Of a stretch of DNA of 64,000 nucleotides, positions 45,467 through 58,167 are shown piece after piece. The notes below the pieces were generated by a model. It had not been told where the DNA came from and ran no database searches. It saw nothing but the letters and a program-made list of their open reading frames with translations. The stretch is taken from contig BROG01000139.1 in NCBI GenBank assembly GCA_030159075.1, positions 604,001-668,000 on the forward strand, read 5' to 3'. A program made the position numbers and the translations under genes. The stretch comes from Atrina japonica. Taxonomy: Eukaryota > Mollusca > Bivalvia > Pterioida > Pinnidae. Numbering within the stretch: position 1 is the first letter of the stretch; each line of letters starts with the position of its first letter.

Positions 45467-46429
45467 CATGTATATAATGGTGGCTACATGGTAACGACAT
45501 AAGAGAAAAATGGAAGCTACAATGTATCCGACTCATGGCGAGTAAAGTCGCAAAATTTCCAAATTAGGCAACTTACAATTGTAAGCATGTAGCTTGTACG
45601 TGTGTATGGACATTGGATCCAGATATATGTATAGGACTTAATGGATTTTTTTCATTAAATAAATGAATCTATTAAAATGAAATAAACGAGTATATAAAAC
45701 CATATTAAAAATCCATCACTGAAGTGAAATTCCTAAAAATTCCTGTTGGTGTTAATTTGTGTGCAAGTTTAAAAATATAAAAGATAAAAAAAAGAATAAA
45801 TTGAAAACAATCTGGTACTTAACAGTAATTGTCACAAAGGTGATTGAAGAGGATTAAACGAGGGTGAATTTTTATGTTTGAAAAAAATTTAACCGCAAGA
45901 TATCCAGCTGTGTATTTCATTCCAAAGCAAATCGGGGCCACCATTTTTATAAAAGCTGCATTCCTTTGTTGCTAGGTAACATATATAGGTCTGAATTCCG
46001 GGCATACATTTGTGTTAATAATATGTAATTTAGAGTTCGCTTAAAATGGGTATATCATGTAAAAAGTCATTTATGTCTCGGAATTTATTTCAAACTTATT
46101 AGGTTTCAGGTAGATTTACAAACTTTTAATGGTTGTACATTTGATAATGTTCGTGTTACTATGATAACATGGTCTGTCATACAGATTTCACTTCTTTTTT
46201 TGCCGCTGTTGCTCATTTTGTACATGTGAAGTTGGCATACAAATGCAATTATCATAGTGGAGAGTCATGTTTTTAGACTGATATTAAGACGAAATCTTTG
46301 TACATGCATATTGTGTGAGGATTAATTGAAGAGAATTCAAAACTTTTAAAGGGAATCTTGGCACATAAGTATTCTTTGACAAGCAAAGCCTAACAGGTAC
46401 ATATATTATTTATAATTACTCAATTTGTT
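45467..46429. other. No recognised feature
   Basis: AT-rich, with no array or family copy. Confidence 0.4.
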
Positions 46430-46880
46430 TGCCTCATTTGAATTTTCTGTTGCCTCATTTGAATTCTGTTGCCATAATTGAATTCTATATTGCCACAGTT
46501 GAATTCTGTGTTGCCACAGTTGAATTCTCTGTGCCACAATTGAATTTTATATTGCCACAGTTGAATTCTGTTGCCATAATTGAATCACTACCACAGTTGA
46601 AATTTTTTTTGACATAATTGAATTATTTTATTTTACAGTTTAATTCTATGTTGCCTCAGTTTAATTCTCTCTTGCCACGGTTTAATTCTCATGCCACAGT
46701 TTAATTCTTTGCTGCCACAATTTTATCATTTTTTGTCATAATTGAATTATTTGCTTTTACAGTTGAATTCTTTATTGCCATAGCTGAATTTTATGTTGCC
46801 ACAGTCAGTTGAATTCTATGTTGCCAAAGCCAGTTGAATTCTATGTTGTCACTGTCATTTGAATTATTCGTTGCCAAAGT
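46430..46880 (+). repeat. Degenerate 19-21 bp tandem repeat
   Basis: About 20 copies of a unit like TTGCCACAGTTGAATTCTAT, with CATAATTGAATT and CAGTTTAATTC variants. Copies are well diverged, so the array is older than the one at 40052. Confidence 0.88.
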
Positions 46881-46929
46881 TGAACACCAATAATATAACT
46901 TTTTACATTGTTCAACATACCATAGCTGT

Positions 46930-47187
46930 TGTCTGATTCACATAAGATGGCGGGGCGGAGTGACCTTTTGATTATCATACGGATGATTCTACTCACTTTT
47001 CAGTTATGACAAGCTGCACGGGGAAAATGTTTTATTCCTCACTTTAAACTTTCATATCCATAGTGACAAGTAGGAATGATTATAATTCAAATATTATCCT
47101 TTATTACCTCAAATTTAAACTCATCCGGGTCCGGCAAGGGTTCGCAAGACTCCACTCCGCCAGGTTATATGGATTTTACTAAAATGT
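46930..47187 (-). repeat. Dispersed repeat S3, copy 2
   Basis: Inverted relative to 18783: TCACATAAGATGGCGGGGCG, CGGATGATTCTACTCACTTT, AAGACTCCACTCCGCCAGGT, ATATGGATTTTACT. Length and order match copy 1. The GC-rich ends are unusual for the window. Confidence 0.65.
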
Positions 47188-48183
47188 GAATACCATTGTA
47201 CATTTAGCAAGAAAAGTCGATCTTTAACCGAGCACCATGTGCCAACCATGTGCATATGTTTGATGCAGCGCAGTTGGACAGGAAATACATGTAGGATGAA
47301 GTAGCTTGTTTTCTTATGAAATAAATATGAAATTATTTATCCCACAGCATGGCAAATTTATCTGTTATCTTCATTTTTCATTTATCTCCCTTTATCAGTT
47401 ATCTCCCTTGTTCATTAAAACTTTGGTCCAGATACTTTGCATTCAAGCTGGGAGCTAAGATGAATCAATTAATCATTTACTATGTGCATATGTGTAGAAA
47501 AGCTTTTGATTAGGTAAAACTTCGTTAGTTCAGAAATGTCAGAACTTTTGAAAAGTTCAAAGAAAATTAAAAAATTTTATGTAAAGGTCAAGAAATTTTG
47601 AGAAATTGTCAATCACATTTTTTGTTCCTTTGAGATTCCTCTTTAATCTGACATGAAAAAAGACAAGAAAATTTATAACGTTAGGTCAAGTATCGCAATT
47701 AATTAATTCTTATTTGTCAACTTCTCTAATAAAAGTGTTAATATAAAGTTTAGCGGTTAGTAATATACATGTATTTTGTAGACATCAATTTTTCATAGAT
47801 GAAGTTTAACTTTTTTATTTGATATAAGTGGCCCAGATTTTCAATGATTTTGTTTTTATGAATTCATTTAGGAAAATTAGTGATGTATATATGGAAGACG
47901 TATTTTTAGAGAGACTGCTGTTGTAAAAATTGACTTGTCTAGAAAATCTGCTGTTGTGATAAATGGTAGTTTTGGGTACAGCAAATACTTACACGATACA
48001 AGACAAATGTTTGATAGGAGACATGTCACTTCTGCTTGTGACATACATTGTGAAATCATACTACATAGATTTAATCACGTTAATTTATTGGAAATTAAAT
48101 TAATTTTCTTTTTATTTCAATTCATAGAAAAAAAAATTTCCTACCTTTATCTCATCATATTAATTAGATTAGAAATTCGAAAC
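47188..48183. other. No recognised feature
   Basis: A short duplication TTATCTCCCTTTATCAG/TTATCTCCCTTG lies at about 47381-47410. No gene or element copy seen. Confidence 0.4.
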
Positions 48184-48343
48184 GAGACACGCTCACATAT
48201 ACACACACATACACATACACACATACACACAATCTCACATACACAAGTACACACATTATTATGCACACACAGACACACAAATACACAGACAGACACACAC
48301 ACACACATACATACAAACTAACACTCTCACATGCAAACACACA
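48184..48343. repeat. (CA)n-rich region
   Basis: CA with CATA and CAGA interruptions, leading directly into the 80-bp array. Confidence 0.9.
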
Positions 48344-48722
48344 CACTCACTGATCATTTAGTCATCCTGTGGCTGGGGATGGTGTCCTTGGGTACGAGGG
48401 TATATATACAAACACACACACTTACACTCACTGATCATTTAGTCATCCTGTGGCTGGGGATGGTGTCCATGAGGGTATATAGACACACACACACTTACAC
48501 TCACATCATTTAGTCACATGGGGGATAGTGTCCTTGGGTAAGAGGGTATATACAAACACACTCACTTACACTCACTGATCATTTAGTCATCCTGTGGCTG
48601 GGGATGGTGTCCTTGGGTACGAGGAATATATACAAACACACACACTTACACTCACTGATCATTTAGTCATCCTGTGGCTGGGGATGGTGTCCTTGGGTAA
48701 GAGGGTATATATACAAACACAC
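48344..48722 (+). repeat. About 80-bp tandem repeat with CA inserts, five copies
   Basis: CACTCACTGATCATTTAGTC (third copy CACTCACATCATTTAGTC) starts at 48344, 48425, 48499, 48569 and 48649. Each is followed by CTGTGGCTGGGGATGGTGTC and GAGGGTATATATACAAACAC. Unit length varies (70-81 bp) mainly because of the CA portion and a deleted third copy. Confidence 0.92.
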
Positions 48723-48868
48723 ACACACATATACAAATATGCTCATTATTTTTGTGTAATGGGATATAGGTGTTTTTTACAACTTCGAAATCAACTGTGT
48801 GGATATCAAAGGTATACGTTTTAAATACTACAACACTGTCTTACGGTAGTGAGGCTATACCGTAGCGT

Positions 48869-49057
48869 TTAACTTATCAGACCCTGACATCACATTTGGA
48901 CCTGCCCATTTAGAATTCAGGGGTGTATGATTTAGAATCAGTTTAAGAATAATTTTACATGCAATATGAACTTGTTCAATCCCGAATTATGATTGTAGAC
49001 CGTACTATTTATTGATTTGGGTGAGTCTAAATATGACCACAGGGGTTGAAGAGTTAA
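48869..49057 (-). mobile_element. Family B TTAA element
   Basis: TTAA/CTTATCAGACCCTGACATC at the left and CACAGGGGTTGAAGAG/TTAA at the right, both TTAA sites intact. It lacks the CAAAGAATGG block, and so is about 20 bp shorter than other B copies. Confidence 0.8.
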
Positions 49058-49574
49058 CCAGCAAGCATGGGATGTACTGTATGAAGAATGGTGTCATCTT
49101 CTACGCATAGTTGCAGATTACAGATTGGTTAAAATAATTCAAGATTAAATGTTTGTGTAAAGTTTAAAATTGTTGTATTGTGCGAATTCTCGTCATGTTT
49201 TAGATGTTCACAAAGATGATGAATGATTTCTGTCAAACTACACTTTTAACTGGCTTTGAAAAAAAATGTCAACGTGAGATGGAATTGAAATGCAACCATT
49301 CAAACTTTGACTTCTACCACATATAAAAATTCTCGAAATGTCATTAAAACATAGAAATAGAGAAATCCTTGACGTTCGTAAAGAAAATGATACAACTGCA
49401 GGTAACCTATACCAACATGAAATGCTGCGATTTGAAAGAAGTTCGTAATTTGACATGGATAGGTATAAATGGACTAGATATTAAAAATATCTATTGTGTC
49501 AAAGGTCAGCCCCAGTATAGAGTGCATATCAGGAACTGAATGTAGGTCATGACTAAAATTAGCATACTGAAGAT

Positions 49575-49775
49575 TTAACTTGTCATCCCGGTAGCCACAT
49601 TTGAACTTTCCCATTTCAAAGAATGGTTTAGTCCACTGTCAGAATTCAGGGGCAATACCTTGTATGATTTAGAATCCAAACTTAATGTTAACTTTACATG
49701 CAATATGAACTTATCCACCCCTGAATTTGACAGTAGACTGCTATTTATTGATTTAGGTGAGTCTAATTGTGAATA
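49575..49775 (-). mobile_element. Family B TTAA element, right end truncated
   Basis: TTAA/CTTGTCATCCCGGTAGCC at the left. The body is normal through ATTTAGGTGAGTCTAATTGT, after which the terminal CAGGGG...GAG/TTAA is missing. Confidence 0.72.
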
Positions 49776-49854
49776 AAATATCAGAATTCAGCATCTTTTC
49801 CGTAACACATGTGACTTTTGATTGTCGTATGAAACACTTGATTTGATTTGATTG

Positions 49855-50168
49855 TTGTTTTACATCCTGCCAAGAATTTTTCCCTTATATTGAGATGTCA
49901 CCAGCTTTAGGTCAAGTGCTACAAATTTTGACCTGTGCTATGGACTGACGGCAATGCAGTCAGGATTCTTTTACCTGTTACGCCTTCCGTGACAAGGGAC
50001 TTTGATTTTCAGTCTCATCCGAAAGACTTGTGACTCCGACTTTGTATGTCAAGCGTTTGGTGAAGGAACAGTTAGTACAATTTTTAAAAAGTCTTTAGTA
50101 TGACCAGGTATCGGGAATTGAACCTGGGACCTTCTGCTCGTGAATCGAACACTCTATGCAACCGGTTT
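49855..50168 (-). mobile_element. tRNA-derived SINE, family S2, copy 2
   Basis: The minus strand starts with tRNA-like GTTGCATAGAGTGTTCGAT and GGTCCCAGGTTCAATTCCCG, in which GGTTCAATTCC is an almost perfect B box. The body (CACAAGTCTTTCGGATGAG, GCAGTCCATAGCACAGG...) runs to AAGAATTTTTCCC at the other end. The best S2 copy of the window. Confidence 0.75.
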
Positions 50169-50171
50169 GTA

Positions 50172-50389
50172 GTACTGCAAATCCAGTTTTATTCGCGAGA
50201 ATTTTATTTACGCTTAATTATGCGAGAGCTCTTGCTCACGAAAATAAATATAATCGCTTGATGAAGTATGAAAATAGTATGACACAAAGGGCATTCGAAA
50301 TAGTGAAAAAAAACATCTCGTGAATAAATGTAGGACTTTTGTATCGTGAACATAAATTAGTCCCGCAAACATTTTTGGATTTATAGTAT
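50172..50389 (+). mobile_element. Inverted-repeat element, family Z, copy 2
   Basis: TACTGCAAATCCAGTTTTAT at the left and TTTTTGGATTTATAGTA at the right. CGAGAATTTTATTTACG, GATGAAGTATGAAAATAGTA and ATCTCGTGAATAAATG align with 12920-13130. It starts four bases after the S2 head ends, so the two elements nearly abut. Confidence 0.75.
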
Positions 50390-50717
50390 TAGTGAGAGCA
50401 TTTGTATGACTCGACTATTATTACAAGTTATGTGTCAAATTGACATGTACATGTACCTTCTAGGAATCATTGCGACAAAATCATTTCGTTAATTCAAACT
50501 GGTTAACACCCCTATGCAATAATGAGAAAAAAAAAGCAAAACCGATGTGCAAGTCTGAACGAGGGGATACTTTCACAATTTAAGCATGCAGATAAGCTTT
50601 TCTTCTCAAAATTTCTACCAGACAACACGGGCAGTTCAAATGAGAAATTGTCTGACCTAATGGATTGTTCACTGGTCAATGGCCAACGGAGCACTGCTAA
50701 TATCAAGCCTTTTATTA

Positions 50718-50923
50718 TTAACTTGTCAACCCCTGCGGTCACATTTAGACTCACACAGATCAGTGAATAATAGTATGGTCCACTGTTACAATTCAGGAGT
50801 GAACAAGTTCAAATTATTACAAAATTTTCATTCTAAATCATACACCCCTGAATTGTGACAGTGGACTTAACCATTCTTTGAAATGGACAGGTCCAAATGT
50901 GACTTCAGGGGTAGATGAGTTCA
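50718..50923 (+). mobile_element. Family B TTAA element
   Basis: TTAA/CTTGTCAACCCCTGCGG at the left and TTCAGGGGTAGATGAG/TTCA at the right (one mutation). Outer and inner inverted repeats are both well preserved. A reference-quality copy. Confidence 0.83.
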
Positions 50924-51978
50924 TGATGTATATATGGTTTCTACAAAATTGTGCCTGTCCTTAAAACTTCAAAATAAACAGTCACGCCATTAAATGTCGC
51001 CATGCATCTTTATCTTCGCAGTCGATATTGGATACAGAAAATAATGTACATAACCAACGTTTTGGCATTTATTCTGATGCCATATAATTACACTATGTAA
51101 TATCTAAAAAAATAAAAATGAAATCTTCTGAAATTTGTTTTACATGTATGAATCCTACGCATATTATAAACTAATCTATGCGAGAAATCATAATTTGTCG
51201 TAAGAATTAGTCTCAGATGTCAAAAACAAAACACTCTGTGTTTATGCCTCCATTAAACGTGCGTCAACAAGCATTCAAATGCCAGTTGTTGTTTTTCTCG
51301 CATGCACGTCATATATCTGTCAAGTAATATTTTTGTACTTTTTTGTAATTCCATTACTATGTTTATTTTGCGATATAAGAGTAGAATTATTAGGACAATT
51401 AAAGTCAGTGTTTTTTCTTGCATATTTTGCTTGTTAGTATGAAGAACTTTATGGTTTTGTTTTTGTACTATAAACTTCGGATTTTACATGACGATATGGG
51501 ACTTTTAAATGTGACTTTATGTAATTGATTTGTCATGAATTGTTGATAGAAACTACAATTTCAGATTTTTTTTTTATTTATGTAAATATGCAGGAGATCT
51601 TAAGTAAGATGACATTTGTGATGCTCTAATGTGTTTGGAAAGCTCATCTTCAAAGCTGTGATGATCTAGTGTATAATTTGTACACTTTCAAAATTATGAT
51701 GACCTTGTGTTTAGTTTAAAGGCTTTAGAGTTTGGAAGATTACCTTGAAGTAAAGGTCTACCAAGGTAAAGTAGCACCTCCTGGTTTAGTCAGAAACCAA
51801 AACAGTACGGTCTACTTTCCAAATATAGGTTGTACAGGTAAAACATATTGCCTTGCATTACTGAATCTCTAATACATGTATTTCTGTGACGACAAGTAAC
51901 TTGTCACCCCTGTTATGATTTGATTTAGACTCGTTGTGTTTGTAAACATGTGCCAGTTTACCTTGGTAGACCTATAAT
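50924..51978. other. No recognised feature
   Basis: AT-rich, no array or element copy. The ACCAAGGTAAAG and TTACCTTGGTAGACC words at 51769 and 51958 are a short inverted pair of unknown meaning. Confidence 0.4.
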
Positions 51979-52139
51979 TAATGAAACCTGTCTTGAGAGA
52001 CCACCTGTCTTGTGAGACCAGATCTTCAGAACCACTCAGTTAAATATTCCTTTATATAAAACCTCTTGGGACCACCTGTCTTGAGAGACCACATTTAGGG
52101 TGGTAGATGGGATGATTTCTCAAGACAGGTTGCACAGTA
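51979..52139 (+). mobile_element. Family C pogo-like MITE
   Basis: AATGAAACCTGTCTTGAGAG at the left and AAGACAGGTTGCACAGTA at the right. AACCACTCAGTTAAATATTC keeps the empty TTAA. Terminal TACAGT has decayed at both ends. Confidence 0.75.
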
Positions 52140-52349
52140 AATATATATTCATTAGTTTACTGTTGTCACTTTCAGTCCAGTTAATGACTAAACTTTAGTC
52201 ATTATCAATAATCAGTTTGTAATCGAAAGAAAAAAAAGTGATTAATCATCGATTACATAATCAATTTCTTTTTTATCAAGGAAATTTGACATGTGCACAT
52301 AATATATTTAGCTTGCCTTCCCCAGCAGTCATGACAGAGTGTCAATTCT

Positions 52350-52441
52350 TTAACCCATTCACCCCTAAAGACACATCTGGACTGGTCTAATTCATTGATT
52401 TATGGAAGAGTCCATTGTTTTACCAGGGTTTGATGAGTTAA
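52350..52441 (-). mobile_element. Family A TTAA element, perfectly bounded
   Basis: TTAA/CCCATTCACCCCTAAAG at the left and CCAGGGTTTGATGAG/TTAA at the right. GACACATCTGGACTGGTCTA is the segment that family F also shares. Confidence 0.82.
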
Positions 52442-53100
52442 TTCCTAAATATCAAATATCATTTTAGTATAGGACACCCATTACACATTAAGACAAACAA
52501 AGTATTTATTTATTTATTTATTTATTTTATACAGTATTTCACGATAAACACATAAGATTGTAAATTTTTTTCATTCTCTGAACTATACATGTAGCACGGA
52601 AAATCTGCTGAGAGTGATTAATCAGTTATAAAATTTTTATAATCGATAATTGAAATCAGAAATGGTAAACCAATCCATTTTAGATTATAATAATCAGCTA
52701 TCGTCACATCACTACCATTGGATAATAATCACGGCTATCATATGATCCCATGTTGAAGTAGATGTGATGGAACAGTAAAAAGTCCTGAGTGCATTGATGT
52801 ATGTCCTTAGAATAAATCCAAATGTATGGACCTGCACCAGTAGCTAATCAAACAACAATTTTATATATAGCCAACAGAATTCACAAAAATAAACCTATGA
52901 AAATGTTGAGTCTCTTTTTAACAATTCTACAGTCTGTTTGTTTTCTTTCCAAATGATATCATGTGAAAGAAATTTCACAAAATAAATACCTATTGAACCA
53001 ACAGATAGATGTGGTAAATTTTTGCAATGTAATGGTAAAATTTCACTTCTAAAGAATCTCTATATATTTCCATTCAGTGTATAAGTAATCTGTTCTGCTG
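52442..53100. other. No recognised feature apart from a short (TTTA)n
   Basis: A (TTTA)n run lies at about 52503-52527. The rest is AT-rich, with no credible open frame. Confidence 0.45.
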
Positions 53101-53762
53101 ATGCTGTTTGATTGGTTGCATATTTACTATGCATTCTGAGTATCGCTACTATCTGAAAGTATGAGGCTCTGAATGATAGATAGTGCCTCACTTTTTCTTT
53201 TAACGATAAACTGCTAATATAATTCAGAGCATCATGCATGGGGCATAAATGTGGGATGCCTTCTCCATCATCTTATCTTAAACCATCATACACACATGTT
53301 TTTCTTTTTTTTTTGTTGGCTTCTTGTATCTGATAACACCACTGTCAGCTCTACAAATTACACAATCCCCATCTCATATATCAATAACATCTGAAATACT
53401 CAGCAAGGAGAAAGAGCAATGCCCCCTGTGAGGCCCCACCCATGTGGAGCTTATTAGTTGATCTGACAAATGCTGCAAGCCTCTTGGTAAACCATCTACT
53501 AGCGCCCCTTTTGCCTGCTGAAGATCAAACCCAGTGTTTGAGTGTGCACATTTTGTAAGTTGTTCTCAATCTTGCCTTTTGAAGATAGACATCCGAATTA
53601 AGAGGTGTGTATGTCAATATCGAGTCTGCTCTCCTCCGCTTTGTTTTTTCTCTCGCTGAAAGGTTAGTTGTACATTTATCTTTGGATATTATTTGTGCAT
53701 GCTCTTCAGATTTCCCCCCATTCATTTTGGGATTTAAAGTGTCTGAAAGTGTCAAGGTAAGT
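53101..53762 (+). promoter_or_regulatory. Possible promoter and untranslated exon ending in a strong donor
   Basis: A repeat-free, GC-richer segment: ATTGG (CCAAT complement) at 53111, then about 600 bp without simple repeats beyond one poly-T, ending GTGTCAAG followed by GTAAGTATTT (donor GT at 53757). CAAG/GTAAGTAT is close to an ideal 5' splice site. No long + strand frame ends there, so it would be untranslated. A 76-codon minus-strand frame at 53525-53755 overlaps it and I cannot tell which, if either, is real. Confidence 0.25.
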
Positions 53763-54535
53763 ATTTAATTAATACTCGATTGTTGTTTGTTTGTATGTTT
53801 TTTCAAACTCTGAAACTCTTTTCATATTTTCTTTCTTTTTTTTTTTTTTTTTGTAAATTGTTAGTGCTACGCTGTTATCTTATCTGGAGTTCTTTCTCGG
53901 ACATGGATACTTTTTATGAAGCTCTGTGCCTGATATTGTATACACTCTTTTTGAGAAGTTAGCCGGCAATGTTTAGGAATTTACTAAATCACTATGGGGT
54001 TCTTCCAATAAGATATGGATGTTTTGACCGAATTCTTTTGAAGACTGTTTTGAAGTTCGTTTAGACGTAAACTTAGTCTTTTAAAATAGTATGAACACTT
54101 ACGCCTACATGAGTTGCTGAAGATTTCAGCCAATTCTTCCATTTTATTTTTTTTATTGTACTGTTAGTTGTGGGAAAATTACATTTAGGAAATTATTGAA
54201 AATGTTTACAAGTTTGGTTCTTTCATCATTGTAATTGATATTACAGTTTCACTAAAATGTTCCTTGAAGGGAACTCCAATCAGATAATTAAGAATGTCCA
54301 AATTTTGTGATATATGTCAGAATATGTTGATAATTCCTTATGATCTCTGGTAGAATATTGTGTTGGTAAGTGTTTTGTTTTCTTTCTGATGAATCTAAAG
54401 TGAAGGAAAATATTAATCCAAAAAGTCATGAAATTTGTTTGTAAATTATGAAACTATCATGATTTAGGTCAGTTTCAGATGCTTTTGAGAAATCTGTAGG
54501 TTTTTGTATGGAATTAGACAGTAGCAGAAAATTCT
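53763..54535. other. No recognised feature
   Basis: Contains poly-T near 53836-53853. No array, family copy or credible frame. Confidence 0.4.
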
Positions 54536-54540
54536 CTCTG

Positions 54541-54587
<47 letters not shown>

Positions 54588-54610
54588 TGCACACAAATAC
54601 ACACACACAA
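54536..54610. repeat. Compound (TC)n(CA)n microsatellite
   Basis: A CTCTCT run passes into CACACA with later interruptions. Confidence 0.95.
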
Positions 54611-55207
54611 ATAATGCCATATTTTATATGTAGTATGTATTTATGTATCTAAGATTCTCCATAGGGGCCGGGAGCTGGGTAAAAAAAAACTGATCACCTA
54701 TACAGATTCTTTTCCAGCCCTCTTGACCACTTTCGTGTGAGAATTTTTTTATGATTTTGTAAAGTATTATAAAAAAAATTATTCTGCTTCTTCTCTTTTA
54801 TTTTAAAGTTCTGCTCAAATAGATACAGAACACCTTGTACATGTATAGATAGATATACATTGTATATTTAAATATATGTTGCACAATCAGCAATTTCAGA
54901 CACTGCACTAAGAGGTAGACATCTCTGCTTTAGCTTATCTTCATCACTGGATGATGTGAAAACAAGCTTTAACACATTCATGGTGAATTTGAAATTTAGG
55001 AGATCAATTTCAAAGAGAAATGGTATTGGTTATCATTGCTTTTTCTGTTGATTGTAGTAGGAGGAATTTATAAAAGCTATTCTGTGTCCCAATTTGATTT
55101 CCTTTAATAGAAATGGGATAACATGGAGGATAATGAATTCATTTCTTCACCTGTGCCGGTATATATATTTTTTTTATTTTTGAATGATTTTTGCAATGAA
55201 ATAGGCT

Positions 55208-55447
55208 GTAGTACTGTATACATCTGGAAATTTTAACTCCTGTTTAATTTTTGCCATTTTCGTCCTTGAATGAGAGGGTAAATTTAAAATGACGGCAGAA
55301 TTTTCAAGCTGAATGAATGAAGCACAGACATACATGCCATCCATGAGCCTATAGTGGTTTACGGCAAATTCAAGATGGGGTGAATATGTTTTCTGTCATG
55401 AAAGCGCGAAAATGCCCAGGGGGCGAAAACTTCCTCATTTACAGTAA
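55208..55447. mobile_element. Possible divergent family Z relative
   Basis: TAGTACTGTATACATCTGG at the left and GCGAAAACTTCCTCATTTAC then AGTA at the right. The complement of the right end, TACTGTAAATGAGGAAG, recalls the TACTGTAAATCC terminus of family Z. The body shows only scattered similarity. Confidence 0.35.
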
Positions 55448-55606
55448 GTAATATGAGGATGAAAAAATGATTGCAATTTTTCTGTAATTCTTTCCATATT
55501 TTTTTTTTTTTTAAATCAGAAGATTTTAAATAATATGTCATTGTCTGATGTTATCATGTGGGTGTTTTTTTTTTTCGTGTAAACTTTTGACACAAGAAAT
55601 TGAACT

Positions 55607-55752
55607 GTAGCAAAAGGTCCAACACGACACCTTTTAGGCAGACTTTTCCCATTATGATGTCATAATTAAAGAGCCCATCAAACATTTGTGATTATGACGT
55701 TGCACTCGATTGACATAAAAAATGCACATTGAGAGCCACTTGTTAAATATAT
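55607..55752. mobile_element. Inverted-repeat element, family Y, copy 2
   Basis: AAAGGTCCAACACGACACCTT, CCCATCAAACATTTGTGATT, TATGACGTTG and ATGCACATTGAGAGCCACTT correspond in order to 17811-17969. The outer ends are no longer clearly inverted. Confidence 0.6.
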
Positions 55753-58140
55753 GACCTTAGAATTTGCTTGGCCAATTTTCATCATATTTAGCATATGTGG
55801 CATCTCTAGAGTACAAATCTAAAAATTGTGATTTTAATGTCCCTGGGTCAGGGAGGATTCGTGGACCAAGAAGTCTTTTCCGTGTATTTTTAGAAGTTTT
55901 AAAATATCATCGTCGTAAGATTTGTTAAAAAAAAGAACTATATATAAATATACTTTAACAAAGATATATTTTCAGTTGATCTACATTATAATATACAGAA
56001 CAAGGTTCATTTATAAAGATCTATTCTACATAAGTTGTTGATATTTAGACCAGGGTTTGGTTTCACAAATATCAGTCAGATGTTGGTTCTGCATGTACAT
56101 AAGAATAATGCTCTACACATGTAACTAGTTAAATAACAAACAGAAACAGATATCTTCACAGACACTGATAAGATTGGTCAGATAACAGTGACCAGTGGTC
56201 AGTTATGTAGTATACATTATATATTGTGGCCTATCTGTCTGTCAGTTCATATTTCACATGTTGACATTTACCAGATGTAGTTACTCAATTTTTTCCATGA
56301 TTATTATGGATCTTTTCACTGTCAGATGGTCTGTGAGGGTCTTAACCAGCAAGCACTTGAGCTTTCCTGGTGAGGTTCCCTTAAGATCAGACACATGGTT
56401 TCATCATAAGATGTCAGTGTTAATTGAATCCCTGCCGGGTGGATTGTATTTCAGTAGTACTAACAGATTTTCCAACTTGCTTCAAATATACTTATATGTT
56501 GAAATATGGCCTTAACACTGTAATGTAGTACAATCACTGAATCAGAATGGCTGAAAGATTTTCACCAAACTTCTAAGTTGGTTAAAATTTAGGCTTAACC
56601 AATTCTACACACTTTTACGCATTGTTTTTTAAATTCTCTCCATAAAGCTTTATACCTCATTGCAATTTATCTCAAACGAAATTGAATATTGACAAATTTT
56701 CCTCTCAGAATCTGGACATGCGTTTGTGTATTGTTTAAATTTTACCACTGCATCAATGGGGCTTAGTCCTTTCCTAGTTGGTAAAATTAATGAAATCTGT
56801 TTAAGTTTTGAAAGGCAAAAATTTCACTTGGTAAAGTCAAATTAATGAATTGATCGATACATTTTACTTATTTATGTAATTTACCGGTAATCATATTTTT
56901 TAGGGGTCAAAAGTTTAGCCTTCCATGTTCTATGTGTGCATGAGATCTTGGTATGCAATTGAAGCCTTTTTTTGTGTACATGTGATAATCTTAGACAGTT
57001 TTGCATCTAGTACTTGATAGAGCTTTCAGAGAAAATAGTTCACACGTTCATCAAAGATGCACTAAGAAATGATAACTTCTTTTTAGAGGTTTCAGGGTTA
57101 GCTAGGTCAGAAGAACGATTATCTTGTAGGTAGAAGGATAAAATCATCTCTATAAGTAAGACCTGTCTGGTGCTTTAACTTACAATTGTATTTCCACCCC
57201 CTCCCCCAGAAAAAAAACTTGAACTGTACCATACATCATGATCAGTGACATAGTTTAGCCCATTTAGGTTTTTAATTAAGAGGTGAATGTGTTATGTGAA
57301 TATGTAGCTTATTGGCTTTTTTGTGTGAACACTATCAAAGGTGAAAGTCGATCGTGCTTGGAACAAATTGCATTTAATTTCAAGGTCACGGAGGTATGGT
57401 ATGATGCCAATCACATGATTCCTAGCATAGGACATGACATTAAATTACAAAAATACATTCCATATCAGTGAGTACTCTGAACTTTAGGGTATCGTGATAT
57501 CTGATCGATTGAGTGGGCCAATTTTAGAATATTCTCAGACATCAATATTAATATTTTATAGAGCTAGGTCCACGTCAAAATCTAGCACTTTTAATTACAC
57601 AAAAACAACTGACCGATTACTTATGAAGAAAATGTCTAAAAATGTGATTCAAGAGGGTCTGTCAGAGGTTTCGATGGTGTAGTAAAATGTAAACCCCCCA
57701 ACCCCCCCCCCCCCCCAAATAAAAAAAAAAATAACAAAACATTAAAACCAAAAAGTATTTTTGGTGAATTATTATTATTATTATTTTTATTTTCTCGATA
57801 GAGATGATATGTTGTAAAGAGATTGTATCACGAGAGATATAAGAATCAAGTGAGCTACTTAATGGAACACAACTGAAGGTCATTTGTAGGAAGAAACACT
57901 ACCTAGTTTTGATTGGCTAATAGATTGCACTTCAAACTGGGTCACACTACACTTGCTTTCTAATTGAATGAAAAATTAATGCAAAGATCAAACAGAACTT
58001 GCAGGAAAAAAAAGAACAGTCGTTTACAAAATGGCTGATGTTTTTTACTCTATGGTTAAGTTTGTGTTAATGTAATCTCTGCAGTATCTCCAGTTAAACA
58101 TCCCTCCATTACAAAAAATCAATCAGTTTTGTAACAAATG
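55753..58140. other. Repeat-poor stretch with no recognised gene
   Basis: Only a C-rich run near 57692-57716, followed by poly-A, and an (ATT)n near 57767-57790 stand out. The 106-codon frame at 56195-56515 has no recognisable domain. Confidence 0.4.
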
Positions 58141-58167
58141 AAAAAAAAAAAAAAAAAAAAAAAAAAA
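58141..58167. repeat. Poly-A tract
   Basis: 27 consecutive A with no recognisable retroposon immediately upstream. Confidence 0.93.

Noticed and set aside
45205..45477. 90-codon frame
   Set aside because: It overlaps the body and right terminus of the TACCRTATTTG-ended MITE.
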